This document shows, in pieces, positions 1-9,750 of a DNA stretch of 64,000 nucleotides; within the stretch, counting starts at the first letter, position 1; every line of letters starts with the position of its first letter. The stretch is taken from NCBI RefSeq assembly GCF_030186535.1, contig NZ_JASNVW010000001.1, positions 62,001 to 126,000 of the forward strand, given 5' to 3'. The stretch comes from Ignisphaera cupida (lineage in GTDB: Archaea; Thermoproteota; Thermoprotei_A; Sulfolobales; Ignisphaeraceae). Made by a program: the position numbers and the translations under genes. The notes beneath the pieces are model-generated. The model saw only the letters and a list, made by a program, of their open reading frames with translations. It was not told where the DNA came from and did no database searches.

Positions 1-1463
1 TCCAAGTATATGTAATTGGTGTAGTTGTAGAATGTTGCCCAGAATGTGTATTCTCCAGGAGTTGACGGCGCAGTAAGGTTGTAGTCCGTACCTATGAGGT
101 AGGGTGGAGTCTTTATATTAAATGATACATTAGCTGTGTAAGCACCATAATAGTTATTGTATAGGGTTGTTGTAGTATCGGTAAACATTGTTATTGGTGG
201 AGTAACTGTTGTGTTATATAATGTAAATCTTACGACATTGCCTTCGATGTTTGCTGCTAGCATGTATTTCTTGCCAGCATATGTTATATTAACTCTCAGA
301 ACCTCTGTTTTTGTATAGGACATTGCAGATGATGCTACAACATACTTAAATGTTCCATTGACAAATGATTTTGCTGTAACAGATGCTCTTGTCCCTAGGG
401 CATTGTATATAGCGCTTTGACTAATCACAACAGTTCCTGTTTTTCCGAGATCAATGGTGGAGCTATTTGATAGTGTCTTTGGTGTTGGAGCCTCATAAAC
501 AATTGGTATGTATAGACCAGCACTCATGTTTGTTCTTAGGACTTCCGCAAGATTACTCACATTGAAGAATCCATATTCATTTGTTGTTGTTAATCCACCA
601 GATTTTGTGAATGTGTATCTAACGTTTGTGAAGTTCAGGTTCCACAAATCTATTTTGAGTATTGAAACATTGGGGTCGAAGCCATAACCAGTTATTGTTA
701 TGTTTATTAGATCACAGACTCTTGCATCACATCTTCCATTGCCTTCAGTTGGCTTTATAACAACTTGTGGAACTATTGTCAAAGTACCGTTCTTAGCCTT
801 TGAAATACTTGTTTCACCAGCTACACCATAAACAGTGTATGTTCCTCTTGGAAGACCATAACCACCTGTTAACATGGTTAAGTTAGCTCTTGTTGTTGCC
901 GTTCCATCATCTCCAACATATATTGAAGTGTCGTTGTATGTTGTGATAGGTCCTTCAAATACTGTTAGTGATATTGTATCACCTGGTATGTATCCAAGGA
1001 ATCTTATTGTTACAAGCTGTGATTTGTTAAATGGATCAACATTTGCTGTTTGTGGTGGTGACACAACTACTTTTGGTGCTATAGGCACTTCCTTTACATC
1101 GAGAATAGAGGGAGCTTTGATACCAACAAACAGACTGCGCATCATACTAGGATGAATATTTACAGGGCCAGGTAGGGACTCTGGTAATGTTAGGCTTACT
1201 GTGTATGTTCCTGGTGATGGTGGTACAAACCATGTTGAAGCCCATACAGTAGTGCATGCAATATCTGCACAGAGATACACATAGACTGTTGTTGCCATGT
1301 TAACATCTATTGTTATATTTACTGGCTCTCCTGGGTATGCAACTGGTGGAACTGATCTAATTATTGCAAACTGTGCTTGCACAGGTACTGTTGATAGTAT
1401 TAGTGGTGCTATGAATAGTATTGCTATGGCTAGTGAAGCTAGTGTTTTTAGATTTGGTTTCAT
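1..1463 (-). CDS. Large secreted cell-surface protein, N-terminal part (cut by window edge)
   Basis: An uninterrupted reading frame runs from an ATG at 1463 off the left edge, giving about 487 residues. The first 30 residues form a signal peptide: a basic start (MKPNLK), a hydrophobic core, then a cleavage-like VQAQF. The rest is rich in Thr, Val, Tyr and Asn, with repeated beta-sandwich-like stretches such as PGEPVNITI, PGTYTVSL and PRGTYTVYG. This is typical of archaeal S-layer or other extracellular beta-rich proteins. A TATA-like TTTTAAAA at about 1509-1516 puts the transcript start near 1486. The in-frame ATG at 1484 would then be leaderless; ATG 1463 has a GGTGA 8-9 bases upstream and gives the better signal peptide. 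The exact family is not recognised. An S-layer subunit is the leading guess from size and composition. Confidence 0.8.
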   Translation of the reverse strand, partial: MKPNLKTLASLAIAILFIAPLILSTVPVQAQFAIIRSVPPVAYPGEPVNITIDVNMATTVYVYLCADIACTTVWASTWFVPPSPGTYTVSLTLPESLPGPVNIHPSMMRSLFVGIKAPSILDVKEVPIAPKVVVSPPQTANVDPFNKSQLVTIRFLGYIPGDTISLTVFEGPITTYNDTSIYVGDDGTATTRANLTMLTGGYGLPRGTYTVYGVAGETSISKAKNGTLTIVPQVVIKPTEGNGRCDARVCDLINITITGYGFDPNVSILKIDLWNLNFTNVRYTFTKSGGLTTTNEYGFFNVSNLAEVLRTNMSAGLYIPIVYEAPTPKTLSNSSTIDLGKTGTVVISQSAIYNALGTRASVTAKSFVNGTFKYVVASSAMSYTKTEVLRVNITYAGKKYMLAANIEGNVVRFTLYNTTVTPPITMFTDTTTTLYNNYYGAYTANVSFNIKTPPYLIGTDYNLTAPSTPGEYTFWATFYNYTNYIYL

Positions 1464-1609
1464 AAATAGGTTCACCCAACTCATGTAAAAGGTTGGCATG
1501 GCCTGGTTTTAAAAGGGTTTTGCCTACAGGCTTCCAGCGTATTACTGTGTTTGTATACAGCTGTTTTGCTTTTATCTACAGCATTTTTCCATGAAAACCT
1601 TTTTGAATT

Positions 1610-1837
1610 CTAGAGAGCTAGAATAATTAGAAAGTGGTTGCCCATGCCCATTAGCTGGGTTACTTTTATTGTTTTAGTTGTTTTGGTTTCTATGGGCATG
1701 GGCTTCCCCCTCAGCACCCACTCACTGATCGTGGGGTCATCGAAGGCTACATAGACGGGCACCACTGAGCCCGTCTTGTGGAGAGCTAGGTATAGTCTCC
1801 CACTTCTGATGGCTGCTTTGCCGTCATTGAAGCGGGT
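1610..1837 (-). pseudogene. GC-rich coding relic of an unrecognised protein
   Basis: Between the flanking AT-rich spacers lies a GC-rich block whose minus strand reads openly for about 75 codons, after a TGA at 1838-1840 and to a TAG at 1610-1612. It has protein-like composition (RSGRLYLALHKTGSVVPVYV, then AFDDPTISEWVLRGKPMPIE). No ATG, GTG or TTG lies near its beginning, so it looks like the C-terminal remnant of a longer gene. Two 12-base arms, GCCCATGCCCAT at 1640-1651 and its exact complement at 1692-1703, lie inside it. A GACGGGC/GCCCGTC hairpin is also present, so a structured RNA is an alternative. The family is unknown. Confidence 0.35.
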
Positions 1838-2122
1838 TCACTCATATAGGTAACTCTAGTAGCTAAACTAGCTTAAAAATCTCTACCTATGAGACAGTCC
1901 TGGAGATATTTTGGAAGCGTTGCAGGATGACTAGATAAGCTCATGGGATAAACCCTAACAAGTCAAAATCCTTTCATCTTTAGTTTTAGTTGAGTTGCTA
2001 AACAAGTTTTTGTGTATGGAAACAAAGTGAAAACTAGCTAAATAATTGAAATTAAACTAAGAAGCGAGAAATTGACTGAAAAATGTGAATGTGAATATAA
2101 ATAAAAAACTGTTAGTTGCTTG
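1838..2122. other. AT-rich intergenic spacer
   Basis: About 285 bases between the coding relic and the ribbon-helix-helix-like gene. Sequence is AT-rich without a plausible reading frame; no clear RNA hairpin is seen. Confidence 0.5.
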
Positions 2123-2725
2123 CTATTGTTTTTGCTGGGTTTTTGTTGCGTAAATGTCTAGAATTCCTTTGAATATGTTTCTTCTCTCAACTTTGTATGC
2201 CAAAGCCTCTAGAAAACCCTCTATAAACATTGATATTAGCTTCATTAGCTCTACTGGTATTTGTGGTGATACACATCTAACTCTCATTCCATTGCCCTCG
2301 TTCTGTATAACGAGATCGACGAATTCCCATCTAATTTCCTTAAGAATTTTTTCTAGGGATTGAGCATCTCTAAAGTCTTCTCTAAATCTAATTGTTACGT
2401 ATTCCCCATACCATCTCCCAGCTTCTTTCCACAGCTTCTCAATTTCCTCCAAATCCCTTGGAGTAAGCTTAGAAACAATTGCAATTAATACATCAATTGG
2501 TACAAGCATTTGACCAGCACTCCTATTAGCTTTCAGCACTTCGTATGTGTCTAGAACATCTCTTAGTGTAACACCCATAGACTCTGCTCTTAATGCTTGC
2601 TCAATAATTTCATTTGTTAGAGAATATAGTGTAGAGCCTCTTTTCTTGGCTACAAGACTAAGAGAGTTAACCAAATCCTCTCTAGCAACAAGAACCTTTC
2701 TTTTTTGAGATGCTTCAGAGCTCAA
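2123..2725 (-). CDS. Conserved hypothetical protein with ribbon-helix-helix-like N terminus
   Basis: A 200-residue protein. Residues 8-46 (RKVLVAREDLVNSLSLVAKK, then STLYSLTNEIIEQALR) look like a short beta strand plus two helices, as in MetJ/Arc or CopG DNA-binding folds. The remaining 150 residues are mixed alpha/beta with no motif I recognise. It stands alone on the minus strand with AT-rich spacers on both sides, so it is probably monocistronic. A regulatory role is inferred only from the N terminus. Crenarchaeal genomes carry proteins of this kind annotated as hypothetical. Confidence 0.7.
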   Translation of the reverse strand: MSSEASQKRKVLVAREDLVNSLSLVAKKRGSTLYSLTNEIIEQALRAESMGVTLRDVLDTYEVLKANRSAGQMLVPIDVLIAIVSKLTPRDLEEIEKLWKEAGRWYGEYVTIRFREDFRDAQSLEKILKEIRWEFVDLVIQNEGNGMRVRCVSPQIPVELMKLISMFIEGFLEALAYKVERRNIFKGILDIYATKTQQKQ

Positions 2726-2970
2726 AAGTATTCACTAACACTCTACAGATTTCTACGGAAATATAAAGTCTTTTGATCATTGAAAAATGAAAACATCCAA
2801 TTCAACTTAAGCACTTCAAAATAATTTCCATGGTGATTACTATAAAAGCTTTGCTACAACAGTGATTTTATTGAATCTTTAATAGCAAATTGTTGTGAAA
2901 ACTTTTGAATTCATTAATTGAAATTTTCAACTAGTAGAACTCGAGTTGGAATTGAATAGGTGAAATGGTT

Positions 2971-3492
2971 TTAGTCTCTTCCAGCAATTTCTCTAATTCT
3001 TTCAATGCCTTTGATTTCGTCAATGAATTTTGCAACAGATTGTGGAACAAGGCTTCTCCATGTTTCGTCGCCTATTAGCATCATTGTTCTTATTTTTGTT
3101 GAGCTATAAACCTCTCTATTGTATGGTGGTGGAACAAGAACTTCGTAACCAGCTTCCTTAAACAGTCTAACAACAAGTGGGTTTCTAGCTATTCCATATC
3201 TGAATGGTGGTGTGTACATTGCTACGTATTTTACCCAAACAACATTCATTAGAATATCTGGTACAGGTATTATGTAGATTCTTGACATGTCTACTCCAGC
3301 TTCCTTCAAAGCCTCTTTAACCATGACAACTCTTTCACCAGCTGTAAAAGGATTTGATAGTGTGTGACTTTCTTGAGCTGTTCCAATAACTATGACAACT
3401 TCATCAACTTTCTCAAGAGCCCACTTAACAACGTTTACATGGCCCCAGTGAATAGGTTGAAACCTACCTGGGTAAACACCTCTTACAACCAT
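2971..3492 (-). CDS. nadM: Nicotinamide-nucleotide adenylyltransferase
   Basis: This enzyme joins NMN and ATP to make NAD+ in the cytoplasm. The 173-residue length matches archaeal NadM. The nucleotidyltransferase HxGH signature is seen in [14 protein letters not shown] at residues 9-22, and the second phosphate-binding motif is SSTKIRTMM near residue 130. Aromatic substrate-pocket segments such as [15 protein letters not shown] are typical. It is divergent from rtcA, with about 70 bases between them that hold both promoters. Confidence 0.93.
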   Translation of the reverse strand: MVVRGVYPGRFQPIHWGHVNVVKWALEKVDEVVIVIGTAQESHTLSNPFTAGERVVMVKEALKEAGVDMSRIYIIPVPDILMNVVWVKYVAMYTPPFRYGIARNPLVVRLFKEAGYEVLVPPPYNREVYSSTKIRTMMLIGDETWRSLVPQSVAKFIDEIKGIERIREIAGRD

Positions 3493-3561
3493 TTTTCAAA
3501 ACCGCCTAAGAGCTTTTTCAACAATTTTTGTGTGTGAAGAAATTAAGGTTTTGGTGGAAAC

Positions 3562-4608
3562 ATGATTGTTGTTGATGGTAGTTTTGGCGAGGGTGGTGGG
3601 CAAATACTTAGAACAGCTATAGGTATTTCAGCTGCTCTTGGGAAACCAGTTAAAATAGTTAATATAAGGGCTAGGAGAAGAAACCCTGGTTTGCAGCCAC
3701 AGCATTTAACTGCTGTAAAGGCTCTTGCTCAAATAGCTAGTGCAAGAGTTGATGGGGCTTACATAGGCTCTACACAACTTGTTTTTGAGCCAAGGGGTTT
3801 GAGAGGAGGGGAATACATATTCGATGTTGGAACAGCAGGTAGTGTAACCCTCGTTCTACAAGCTCTTGCACCAGTTCTTCCCTTTTTGGATAGGGAAACA
3901 GTTATTGAGTTGAGAGGTGGTACAGATGTTCCCTGGAGCCCACCAATAGACTACATAAAATATGTTTTTATACCGATTGTGAAAAGGCTTGGTCTAAACA
4001 TTGGTGTTGATGTTGTTAGAAGAGGTCACTACCCAAGGGGTGGTGGAATTGTCAGAGTATATGCTCATCCAGCTAAAAAGCTTGTTAGTGTTGAGCTTGT
4101 TGAAAGAGGTTCTGTGATAAGAGTTGGTGGGAAATCGCATTGTGTTAAGCTTCCAAAGCATGTTGCTGAAAGACAAGCTAATGCAGCTAAAGAGTTTCTA
4201 GCATCTCTATCTATTCCAGTAGACATTGAGCTAGAGTTTTATGAGCCTGGTAAAGACCCTCATCTTGGTCCTGGAAGTGGTATAGTTCTCTATGCAGAAA
4301 CTGAGAAAAGTATTTTGGGTGCTGATTCTCTTGGTGAAAAAGGGAAGCCTGCCGAGGTTGTTGGTAGAGAAGCTGCTGAAAAGCTTTTAGAGGAAATTGG
4401 TAGTGGAGCTGCTTTGGATAGCCACATGGGGGATATGATGGTATCTCTAGCTTGTTTAGCTAAAGGAGTAACAAAATACACAACATCTAAGCTAACATTG
4501 CATACAGAAACTGTTTTGAAAATTGCTCAAGACATTGCTGGATGCAACTACACTGTTTCAGACTATGGCAAGGCCAAGCTCATTGAGATTAGAGGTATTG
4601 GGCTTTAA
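3562..4608 (+). CDS. rtcA: RNA 3'-terminal phosphate cyclase
   Basis: RtcA converts a 3'-phosphate at an RNA end to a 2',3'-cyclic phosphate through an enzyme-AMP intermediate. The 348-residue length is normal. The N terminus DGSFGEGGGQILRTA is the family signature. The insert domain is present in the middle, HLGPGSGIVLYAE precedes the C-terminal part, and DSHMGDMM near residue 290 carries the histidine that is adenylylated in this family. The gene starts with ATG after a GGTGG-like site and converges with rpl37e, whose stop is 9 bases away. Confidence 0.95.
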   Translation: MIVVDGSFGEGGGQILRTAIGISAALGKPVKIVNIRARRRNPGLQPQHLTAVKALAQIASARVDGAYIGSTQLVFEPRGLRGGEYIFDVGTAGSVTLVLQALAPVLPFLDRETVIELRGGTDVPWSPPIDYIKYVFIPIVKRLGLNIGVDVVRRGHYPRGGGIVRVYAHPAKKLVSVELVERGSVIRVGGKSHCVKLPKHVAERQANAAKEFLASLSIPVDIELEFYEPGKDPHLGPGSGIVLYAETEKSILGADSLGEKGKPAEVVGREAAEKLLEEIGSGAALDSHMGDMMVSLACLAKGVTKYTTSKLTLHTETVLKIAQDIAGCNYTVSDYGKAKLIEIRGIGL

Positions 4609-4617
4609 AGCATTTTG

Positions 4618-4803
4618 CTATTTAACTCTAACCCTGTTATACTTTTTGTTTTGCCAACTATACCTCCTCATCTTGCTAGATCTTCCAAAACCACAGGCAG
4701 CGCAATAACCCTTGGAAACATTGAATGCGACTCTTCCACATCTTCTACACTTTATATGCGTAACCTTTTTGCTTCTTTTACCCATTGACGGTGTTCCTTT
4801 CAA
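4618..4803 (-). CDS. rpl37e: 50S ribosomal protein L37e
   Basis: A small zinc-binding protein of the large ribosomal subunit, 61 residues, very basic. A zinc finger is formed by CRRCGR at about residues 19-24 and CAACGF at 34-39, and the typical archaeal start MKGTPS...GKRSKK is present. It lies 12 bases downstream of the Sm protein gene. The lsm-rpl37e pair is a widespread archaeal operon, so co-transcription is likely. Confidence 0.95.
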   Translation of the reverse strand: MKGTPSMGKRSKKVTHIKCRRCGRVAFNVSKGYCAACGFGRSSKMRRYSWQNKKYNRVRVK

Positions 4804-4815
4804 ATTTCTTCACCT

Positions 4816-5064
4816 CTACATAGGCGATATAACAACTATGTTTTCTCCTCTAATCAAAACAGTTCCAAGTTTTCTCCAATTGCCATCCCCATGCTCCTCC
4901 TCAGCATCATCCAAAACAATGTTTAGATGAAGATCATAGCTTCTCAGCCTACCTCTAATCGATTTACCACCTCTAAGCTTAATCAACACAAGCTGTCCAA
5001 GAGATTCCGCCAATATTTTATGGGCTGTATCAACTTGTTGACTACTCATAGCCACTCCTCGCAA
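4816..5064 (-). CDS. Sm-like archaeal RNA-binding protein (SmAP)
   Basis: An 82-residue Sm fold protein that forms heptameric rings binding U-rich RNA. Sm1 is seen in LGQLVLIKLRGGKSIRGRLRSY and the diagnostic DLHLNIVLDDAEE; Sm2 ends in LIRGENIVVISP. A methionine at residue 6 could be the real start. It is the first gene of a likely two-gene operon with rpl37e. Confidence 0.93.
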   Translation of the reverse strand: MRGVAMSSQQVDTAHKILAESLGQLVLIKLRGGKSIRGRLRSYDLHLNIVLDDAEEEHGDGNWRKLGTVLIRGENIVVISPM

Positions 5065-5946
5065 GTTTTCACATGATAGGCTTAACTCAAGACAGAGTTA
5101 TAAGCTTTTACAGCTAAAAAGTCTTTTGCCATTGTTTTATTTTTCAAAAGTTTATAGATATTAATACACAAGCTTTTTTCTATGGTTGCGGGATCTCTCT
5201 GAAGCTTCACCATCATAGGCATCTCAGGATCATTGCCGTGGATTGAGGTCGCCCAGAGTAGATGAAGCCCAATGATATGGGCTCTGATGGAAGAAGCTCT
5301 GAAGGCAATGAAGCCAAGGAAAGAGAGCTTGAAATCAAACAATATCAAACCCTATAAAACTTGAACTCCTAATACCACAATTTATAGTGAATATTTAACC
5401 ATAGCAAAATCATGGTAAGGTGGTAATGCAAGTTTGAATGATATTATGATAACGCATTATAAAAACATAACTAAAAAGCATTAGCAAAACGTTTCTAAGG
5501 CTTATATGGAGACTCTAAACAAAGAAACTGGGGCGCCTACGAATCTCTAAAGCTCATTCGGTTATTATGAATTATGCTAGAGCAATGCATAGAATGTATA
5601 TATTCATAGAATATATACATATCCTTGTTATCGACTTTACTTTACAAGCAGAAAATCGCATTGAAATTTAGAGCTATTTTCTGCTATATAATAAAATATA
5701 TATGTTAGGAAAACATCAAACTTTTCTCCAGTTTAGTGGCATCATAAGCATTTGGGTAGATATGCCCAAATAAAGGAGAGCTTTTTCTTTGTCATATGAA
5801 AAAAGACTAAGCTTAAAATGCTTGTTTTTAAGCACATCAACAGTAATATGTTAATTTACTATTATTATAGTTCTGAAGAACCATGAGAGATTATATTATA
5901 AAAAATAGATTGAATTTAATTATATATGCTTAGCCTATGTTAAGTA
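5065..5946. other. Long intergenic region with a GC-rich island
   Basis: Most of this 880-base stretch is AT-rich. A GC-rich island at about 5175-5345 stands out and includes AGCCCA-N6-TGGGCT at about 5268-5285. An 88-codon minus-strand frame covers the island, but its hydrophobic, cysteine-poor composition, lack of a ribosome-binding site and unfamiliar sequence do not convince me it is a gene. The island could be a structured RNA or a relic of a mobile-element tail. From 5380 to 5940 I see only AT-rich sequence, which should contain the terminator of the protease gene read from the right. Confidence 0.4.
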
Positions 5947-8900
5947 TCACCACCAATAGTAATACCAGTACCACTGAGATCCGCTCATTATCCAATCTTC
6001 AAATATGTACAAAGCGTCCCAGAAATAATAGCATCCCCTGTCCTTGTAGTATACTGGCAGTCCTGATGATGTTGGCATGTAGAGCACTAATATTAGAGAG
6101 ATGTCCACTCTATTTGGATATATGTAGTTGTTGAACTTCAATGTAAACGTCAATGTGGTTCCAGGGGGTATGAAACCAGAATAATAGCTTGGAGTAACAT
6201 TGGCATTGAAGTAGCTGTAAACAAATATTGGAAGCCATGGGCCAAGAGCAAAAGCCCAATATCGTGTAGCGCTGTAGGGCAGCTGAATTGTATAAGTAGC
6301 AGTTCCATATGGACCCAGCATAGCATTTGGAAGACCTGTTATTGTGAGTGGTTTAACAGTTAACAGGAATCTCTCCGCATTTGCGGATCCATCGAAGAGA
6401 CCAGTTCTAACTATTAGTGTGTAGATTCCAGTATTTGGCTTTTGAGTTGGATAATTGATTAATCTGTATCTCGTGCTTGGGAAGGTTATAGCTGAACGAT
6501 TTCCTCCAGCAATCCCTCCTGTAGCTGTCCAGAGGAATCTGCCTCCTCCGATGTAATCATGATAAGATATTGACTCGCCAAAATCAATATAACCAGCAAA
6601 TTGCCCATCAGGTCCAAGAGCATATGTTATTAGGCTAGTATTGCTGTATGTCCAAGATGCTTTGAATTCAAAGGCAGCAAGGTATGGGGATTGAACGTTA
6701 ACATAGAAATATCTCCAATCTCCAGCCTCATATCTCCATCCCCAGTCATTATTTCCTCTTATATGCGATGGACTCATCAATGTGCTTGTATCTGTATCTA
6801 GGTTCAAGTAGAGCGTTCCGCTAGAGGGCATGTCGGTGTAGACTGTGTAGCTCATTGGAACAAGGTATGTTCTTGAAGTTCCATCACTAAAGGTTGCTCT
6901 GACTTTCAGGAAGGACTGGTAGGTTGTTGGAGCTAGTGAGTAAGCATATATAGTACCACTCAATGAGACAGATTTTCCTGGGAGTAATGCCATGCTGACT
7001 GAAGGAACAGAAACAGCATAATCTTTGACTAACATGTACTGGGATATTGTTAAAGTAGCTGGGAAGTTTATTAGCGAAGCAGTGCTTGTATGTCTGTATA
7101 TGAATACCCTTATAGCAAGCTTGGCATTAGGACCGAATTGTGATAGAAGTTGTCTGGGATTGCTGATTTCTACAGAATTGTAGTTTGAAATGGCATAGCC
7201 TACATTCACAAATGCTAGCTCGTTTCTGTCTGGAACTCCATTACCATTTATGTCATTTATCCAAACGTAAGCATAAACATTTATATCGAAATCAGGTATG
7301 TAATCATTATCATTGTCAAGTAACTTGAATGGAGCATTCACTTCAGCTAGCAATATACTTGTGCCTGTGTTGATGTCTAGTGGGGAAAGTATAACCCATT
7401 GGCTAGCTATCCATGCTGATGAAGACATGTTGAACTTAAGCTGTAGAGTAACAGGGCTTAACACTCTCTTCATTGTATACACTCCATCTACAGTAAAAGT
7501 AGCAGAATCTGAAGTTGGGTTCTGTATCATGAATGTGAAGGTTTTTCTTCCAAACTTTGGTACATCAGGGACATAAATTCCATAGGCATTCTGAGAGGAA
7601 AATGAGGCTGGCAGAGATGGATTAGGTACTGAGAAGGCAACACCGTACCACCAAAGGAAATAAGCTGGTATATGATCTTGAAATGTCCAATACCACATGT
7701 TGCTCATTTTCGCAGCACTCATGGAGTACACGCTCTGAGACGTTATCAAAAGCTCTTTGGATATGCCCAGGGCATATTGAACAGCTCTTGTGATGTTGAC
7801 CCTTCCAGCACCTTGATCATATGGCATGTATCCCAAGCTATCTGCTGTGTTCATTAAAATCTGTTTGAGTGTTGATGGAGGAATGGAGCCAGCTAATGAT
7901 CCTAACCTTATTCTTAATGCCTGTATGAGAAGGGCTGCAGCCCCTGCTGTGAGGGGTGTCGCGTAGCTAGTTCCTCCAAATATTACATAATAAATTGGTA
8001 CAGGAGCTGCAGTTATGCCCCAGGCCCCAACACTGACAATATCTGGCTTGATGTATCCCATTGGTGTTGGGCCTCTAGCAGACCACATGATTATGTTATC
8101 CTTTGTATACCCTCCATAACCAAAGTAGTCCTTAAAGACTTTCCAGAGAGTTGAGGCGCCGACTGTGAGAGCTCCTACTGCTGCTCCTGGAGAGGTTACT
8201 GTTCCAAATCCAGGTCCTCCGTTTCCTGCTGCTTGCACAACTAAAGTTCCAGGGTAGGAGGGATCGAGGAAGCCAGGAGTGGTTATGGCATTTATAAGCA
8301 TGGACTCGAAATCATATCCAAAGCCAGATATGTCATATATGAATGGGCTTATTCCCCAGCTGTTGCTTATTACATCAGCTCTCTTTTTTCCAGTATAGTA
8401 TATGTTTCCATCATTGTTTACATCAAATCCCGCTGCCCATAAGAGGCCTATTTCAACATCTCCAAGCCATAAGGCTTTAACACCTATGATGCTAGCATCT
8501 TTAGCTATTCCATTTACTCTACCATTTCCAGCAGCTGCTGAAGCACATGCAGTTCCATGTCCATAGAAGTCATAGAATATGCTTATGTAATTTCCTTCGA
8601 GGTCCCATCCAGGATAGAATGAGCCAGGAAAGCCAAACCACCACCATATATCGTAGAAGAAGCCTCCAGCAACACCAAGGCTGAGATTAAGTGCTGGCGA
8701 GTATAGGATTCTGCTGCCGTCATAAGTCACATTAATATCTCCGCTATCTCCAAAAACTCCATTATCGTTGGCATCTATGACAAGCAGTGTGTAGTTCCCA
8801 GGAGTTTCTGGATCTGACATAACTACACCTACGCTTACAATTCCGGTCACAGTGTATTCAAGGGTCATGCCAAACTTGTAGATACCACTGGCTGAAGGAA

Positions 8901-9750
8901 TGTTTCCAACATAGTAAGATGGGTAGCTTGGTTGAACTATCATGAAATAAGGGATAAGAACGATGAAGTAATTCTGACCAACATTTATATAGCCACTGAT
9001 GTTGGCCTGGAAGCTATTTGTGAGTATTACCTGTGATTCATCAGCATCAAGAACAAGAGGTTCTCTAATGCTGGCACTTGTACCATATATGGTTCTGTAA
9101 GTTCCTGTGTAGTAAATTAGTTTGCTTTGAAGATCTGGATGCGCATAGTCTACTCCAGTATCTACTATTGCTATCTTTACCCCACTTCCTGTTATTCCAT
9201 ATGTGGATTCAACATAGCTAGCTCCAATAAGGTCCCTCACATCATTTGTTTCTGGCTGTATTGAGTGTAGGTTTATATTTGTCCCGAGGTCATCTACTGC
9301 TTTGAAGTTTCTTGGCTCAAGGCTTGGAAGAGGTTTAATAGATATTCCTGTGGCAATAGATATGGCAATAGTATTGATCTTGTTTGCTATTAGGTCTGCT
9401 GGTCCATAGAGGCGAAGGACATAACTGCCAGTTTTGAGTTTCATGGGTTTGCCAAAAAGTATTGGCACCATATGTCCGTGGAAGGAGAATTTTGTTGAGT
9501 TTAGCGATGATATTATGTATAATAGTTCCTGTTGCGAGATACTCTGTGGAAGAGTTAAGGCAACCAATACAGTTTCGTTACCCATTTGCTCTAGTGTAAG
9601 GATTGCTTTCATTATTGAAGCTTGTACTGAAATACTTGAAATACCTCCATTATATGTGGAAGCACTTACCGGTGTTATCATTAATATTATAAGGAATATA
9701 AACAGTGTTTTCATTAATTTTTTACTTCCTTTCATCAAACTAAAACTCAC
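5947..9750 (-). CDS. Giant secreted subtilisin-like serine protease (S8, pyrolysin type)
   Basis: A 1267-residue extracellular protease. Residues 1-30 are a signal peptide ending near TPVSA, followed by a propeptide-like region to about 180. The catalytic triad is visible: Asp in IVDTGVDYAHPDLQ (about 197), His in GHGTACASAAAGNG (about 398) and Ser in GGTSYATPL (about 595). The oxyanion Asn lies in QAAGNGG (about 510). About 200 residues separate Asp and His, far more than in classical subtilisins; a large insert here is known from pyrolysin and tripeptidyl peptidase II. The 650 residues after the catalytic domain are beta-rich and end in an aromatic run (WYWYYYWW). It is probably a surface protease feeding peptides to the cell. 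Confidence 0.93.
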   Translation of the reverse strand: MSFSLMKGSKKLMKTLFIFLIILMITPVSASTYNGGISSISVQASIMKAILTLEQMGNETVLVALTLPQSISQQELLYIISSLNSTKFSFHGHMVPILFGKPMKLKTGSYVLRLYGPADLIANKINTIAISIATGISIKPLPSLEPRNFKAVDDLGTNINLHSIQPETNDVRDLIGASYVESTYGITGSGVKIAIVDTGVDYAHPDLQSKLIYYTGTYRTIYGTSASIREPLVLDADESQVILTNSFQANISGYINVGQNYFIVLIPYFMIVQPSYPSYYVGNIPSASGIYKFGMTLEYTVTGIVSVGVVMSDPETPGNYTLLVIDANDNGVFGDSGDINVTYDGSRILYSPALNLSLGVAGGFFYDIWWWFGFPGSFYPGWDLEGNYISIFYDFYGHGTACASAAAGNGRVNGIAKDASIIGVKALWLGDVEIGLLWAAGFDVNNDGNIYYTGKKRADVISNSWGISPFIYDISGFGYDFESMLINAITTPGFLDPSYPGTLVVQAAGNGGPGFGTVTSPGAAVGALTVGASTLWKVFKDYFGYGGYTKDNIIMWSARGPTPMGYIKPDIVSVGAWGITAAPVPIYYVIFGGTSYATPLTAGAAALLIQALRIRLGSLAGSIPPSTLKQILMNTADSLGYMPYDQGAGRVNITRAVQYALGISKELLITSQSVYSMSAAKMSNMWYWTFQDHIPAYFLWWYGVAFSVPNPSLPASFSSQNAYGIYVPDVPKFGRKTFTFMIQNPTSDSATFTVDGVYTMKRVLSPVTLQLKFNMSSSAWIASQWVILSPLDINTGTSILLAEVNAPFKLLDNDNDYIPDFDINVYAYVWINDINGNGVPDRNELAFVNVGYAISNYNSVEISNPRQLLSQFGPNAKLAIRVFIYRHTSTASLINFPATLTISQYMLVKDYAVSVPSVSMALLPGKSVSLSGTIYAYSLAPTTYQSFLKVRATFSDGTSRTYLVPMSYTVYTDMPSSGTLYLNLDTDTSTLMSPSHIRGNNDWGWRYEAGDWRYFYVNVQSPYLAAFEFKASWTYSNTSLITYALGPDGQFAGYIDFGESISYHDYIGGGRFLWTATGGIAGGNRSAITFPSTRYRLINYPTQKPNTGIYTLIVRTGLFDGSANAERFLLTVKPLTITGLPNAMLGPYGTATYTIQLPYSATRYWAFALGPWLPIFVYSYFNANVTPSYYSGFIPPGTTLTFTLKFNNYIYPNRVDISLILVLYMPTSSGLPVYYKDRGCYYFWDALYIFEDWIMSGSQWYWYYYWW

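Noticed and set aside
5082-5348. 88-codon minus-strand frame over the GC-rich island
   Set aside because: Unfamiliar hydrophobic sequence, no ribosome-binding site and no conserved motif; the GC composition alone keeps the frame open.
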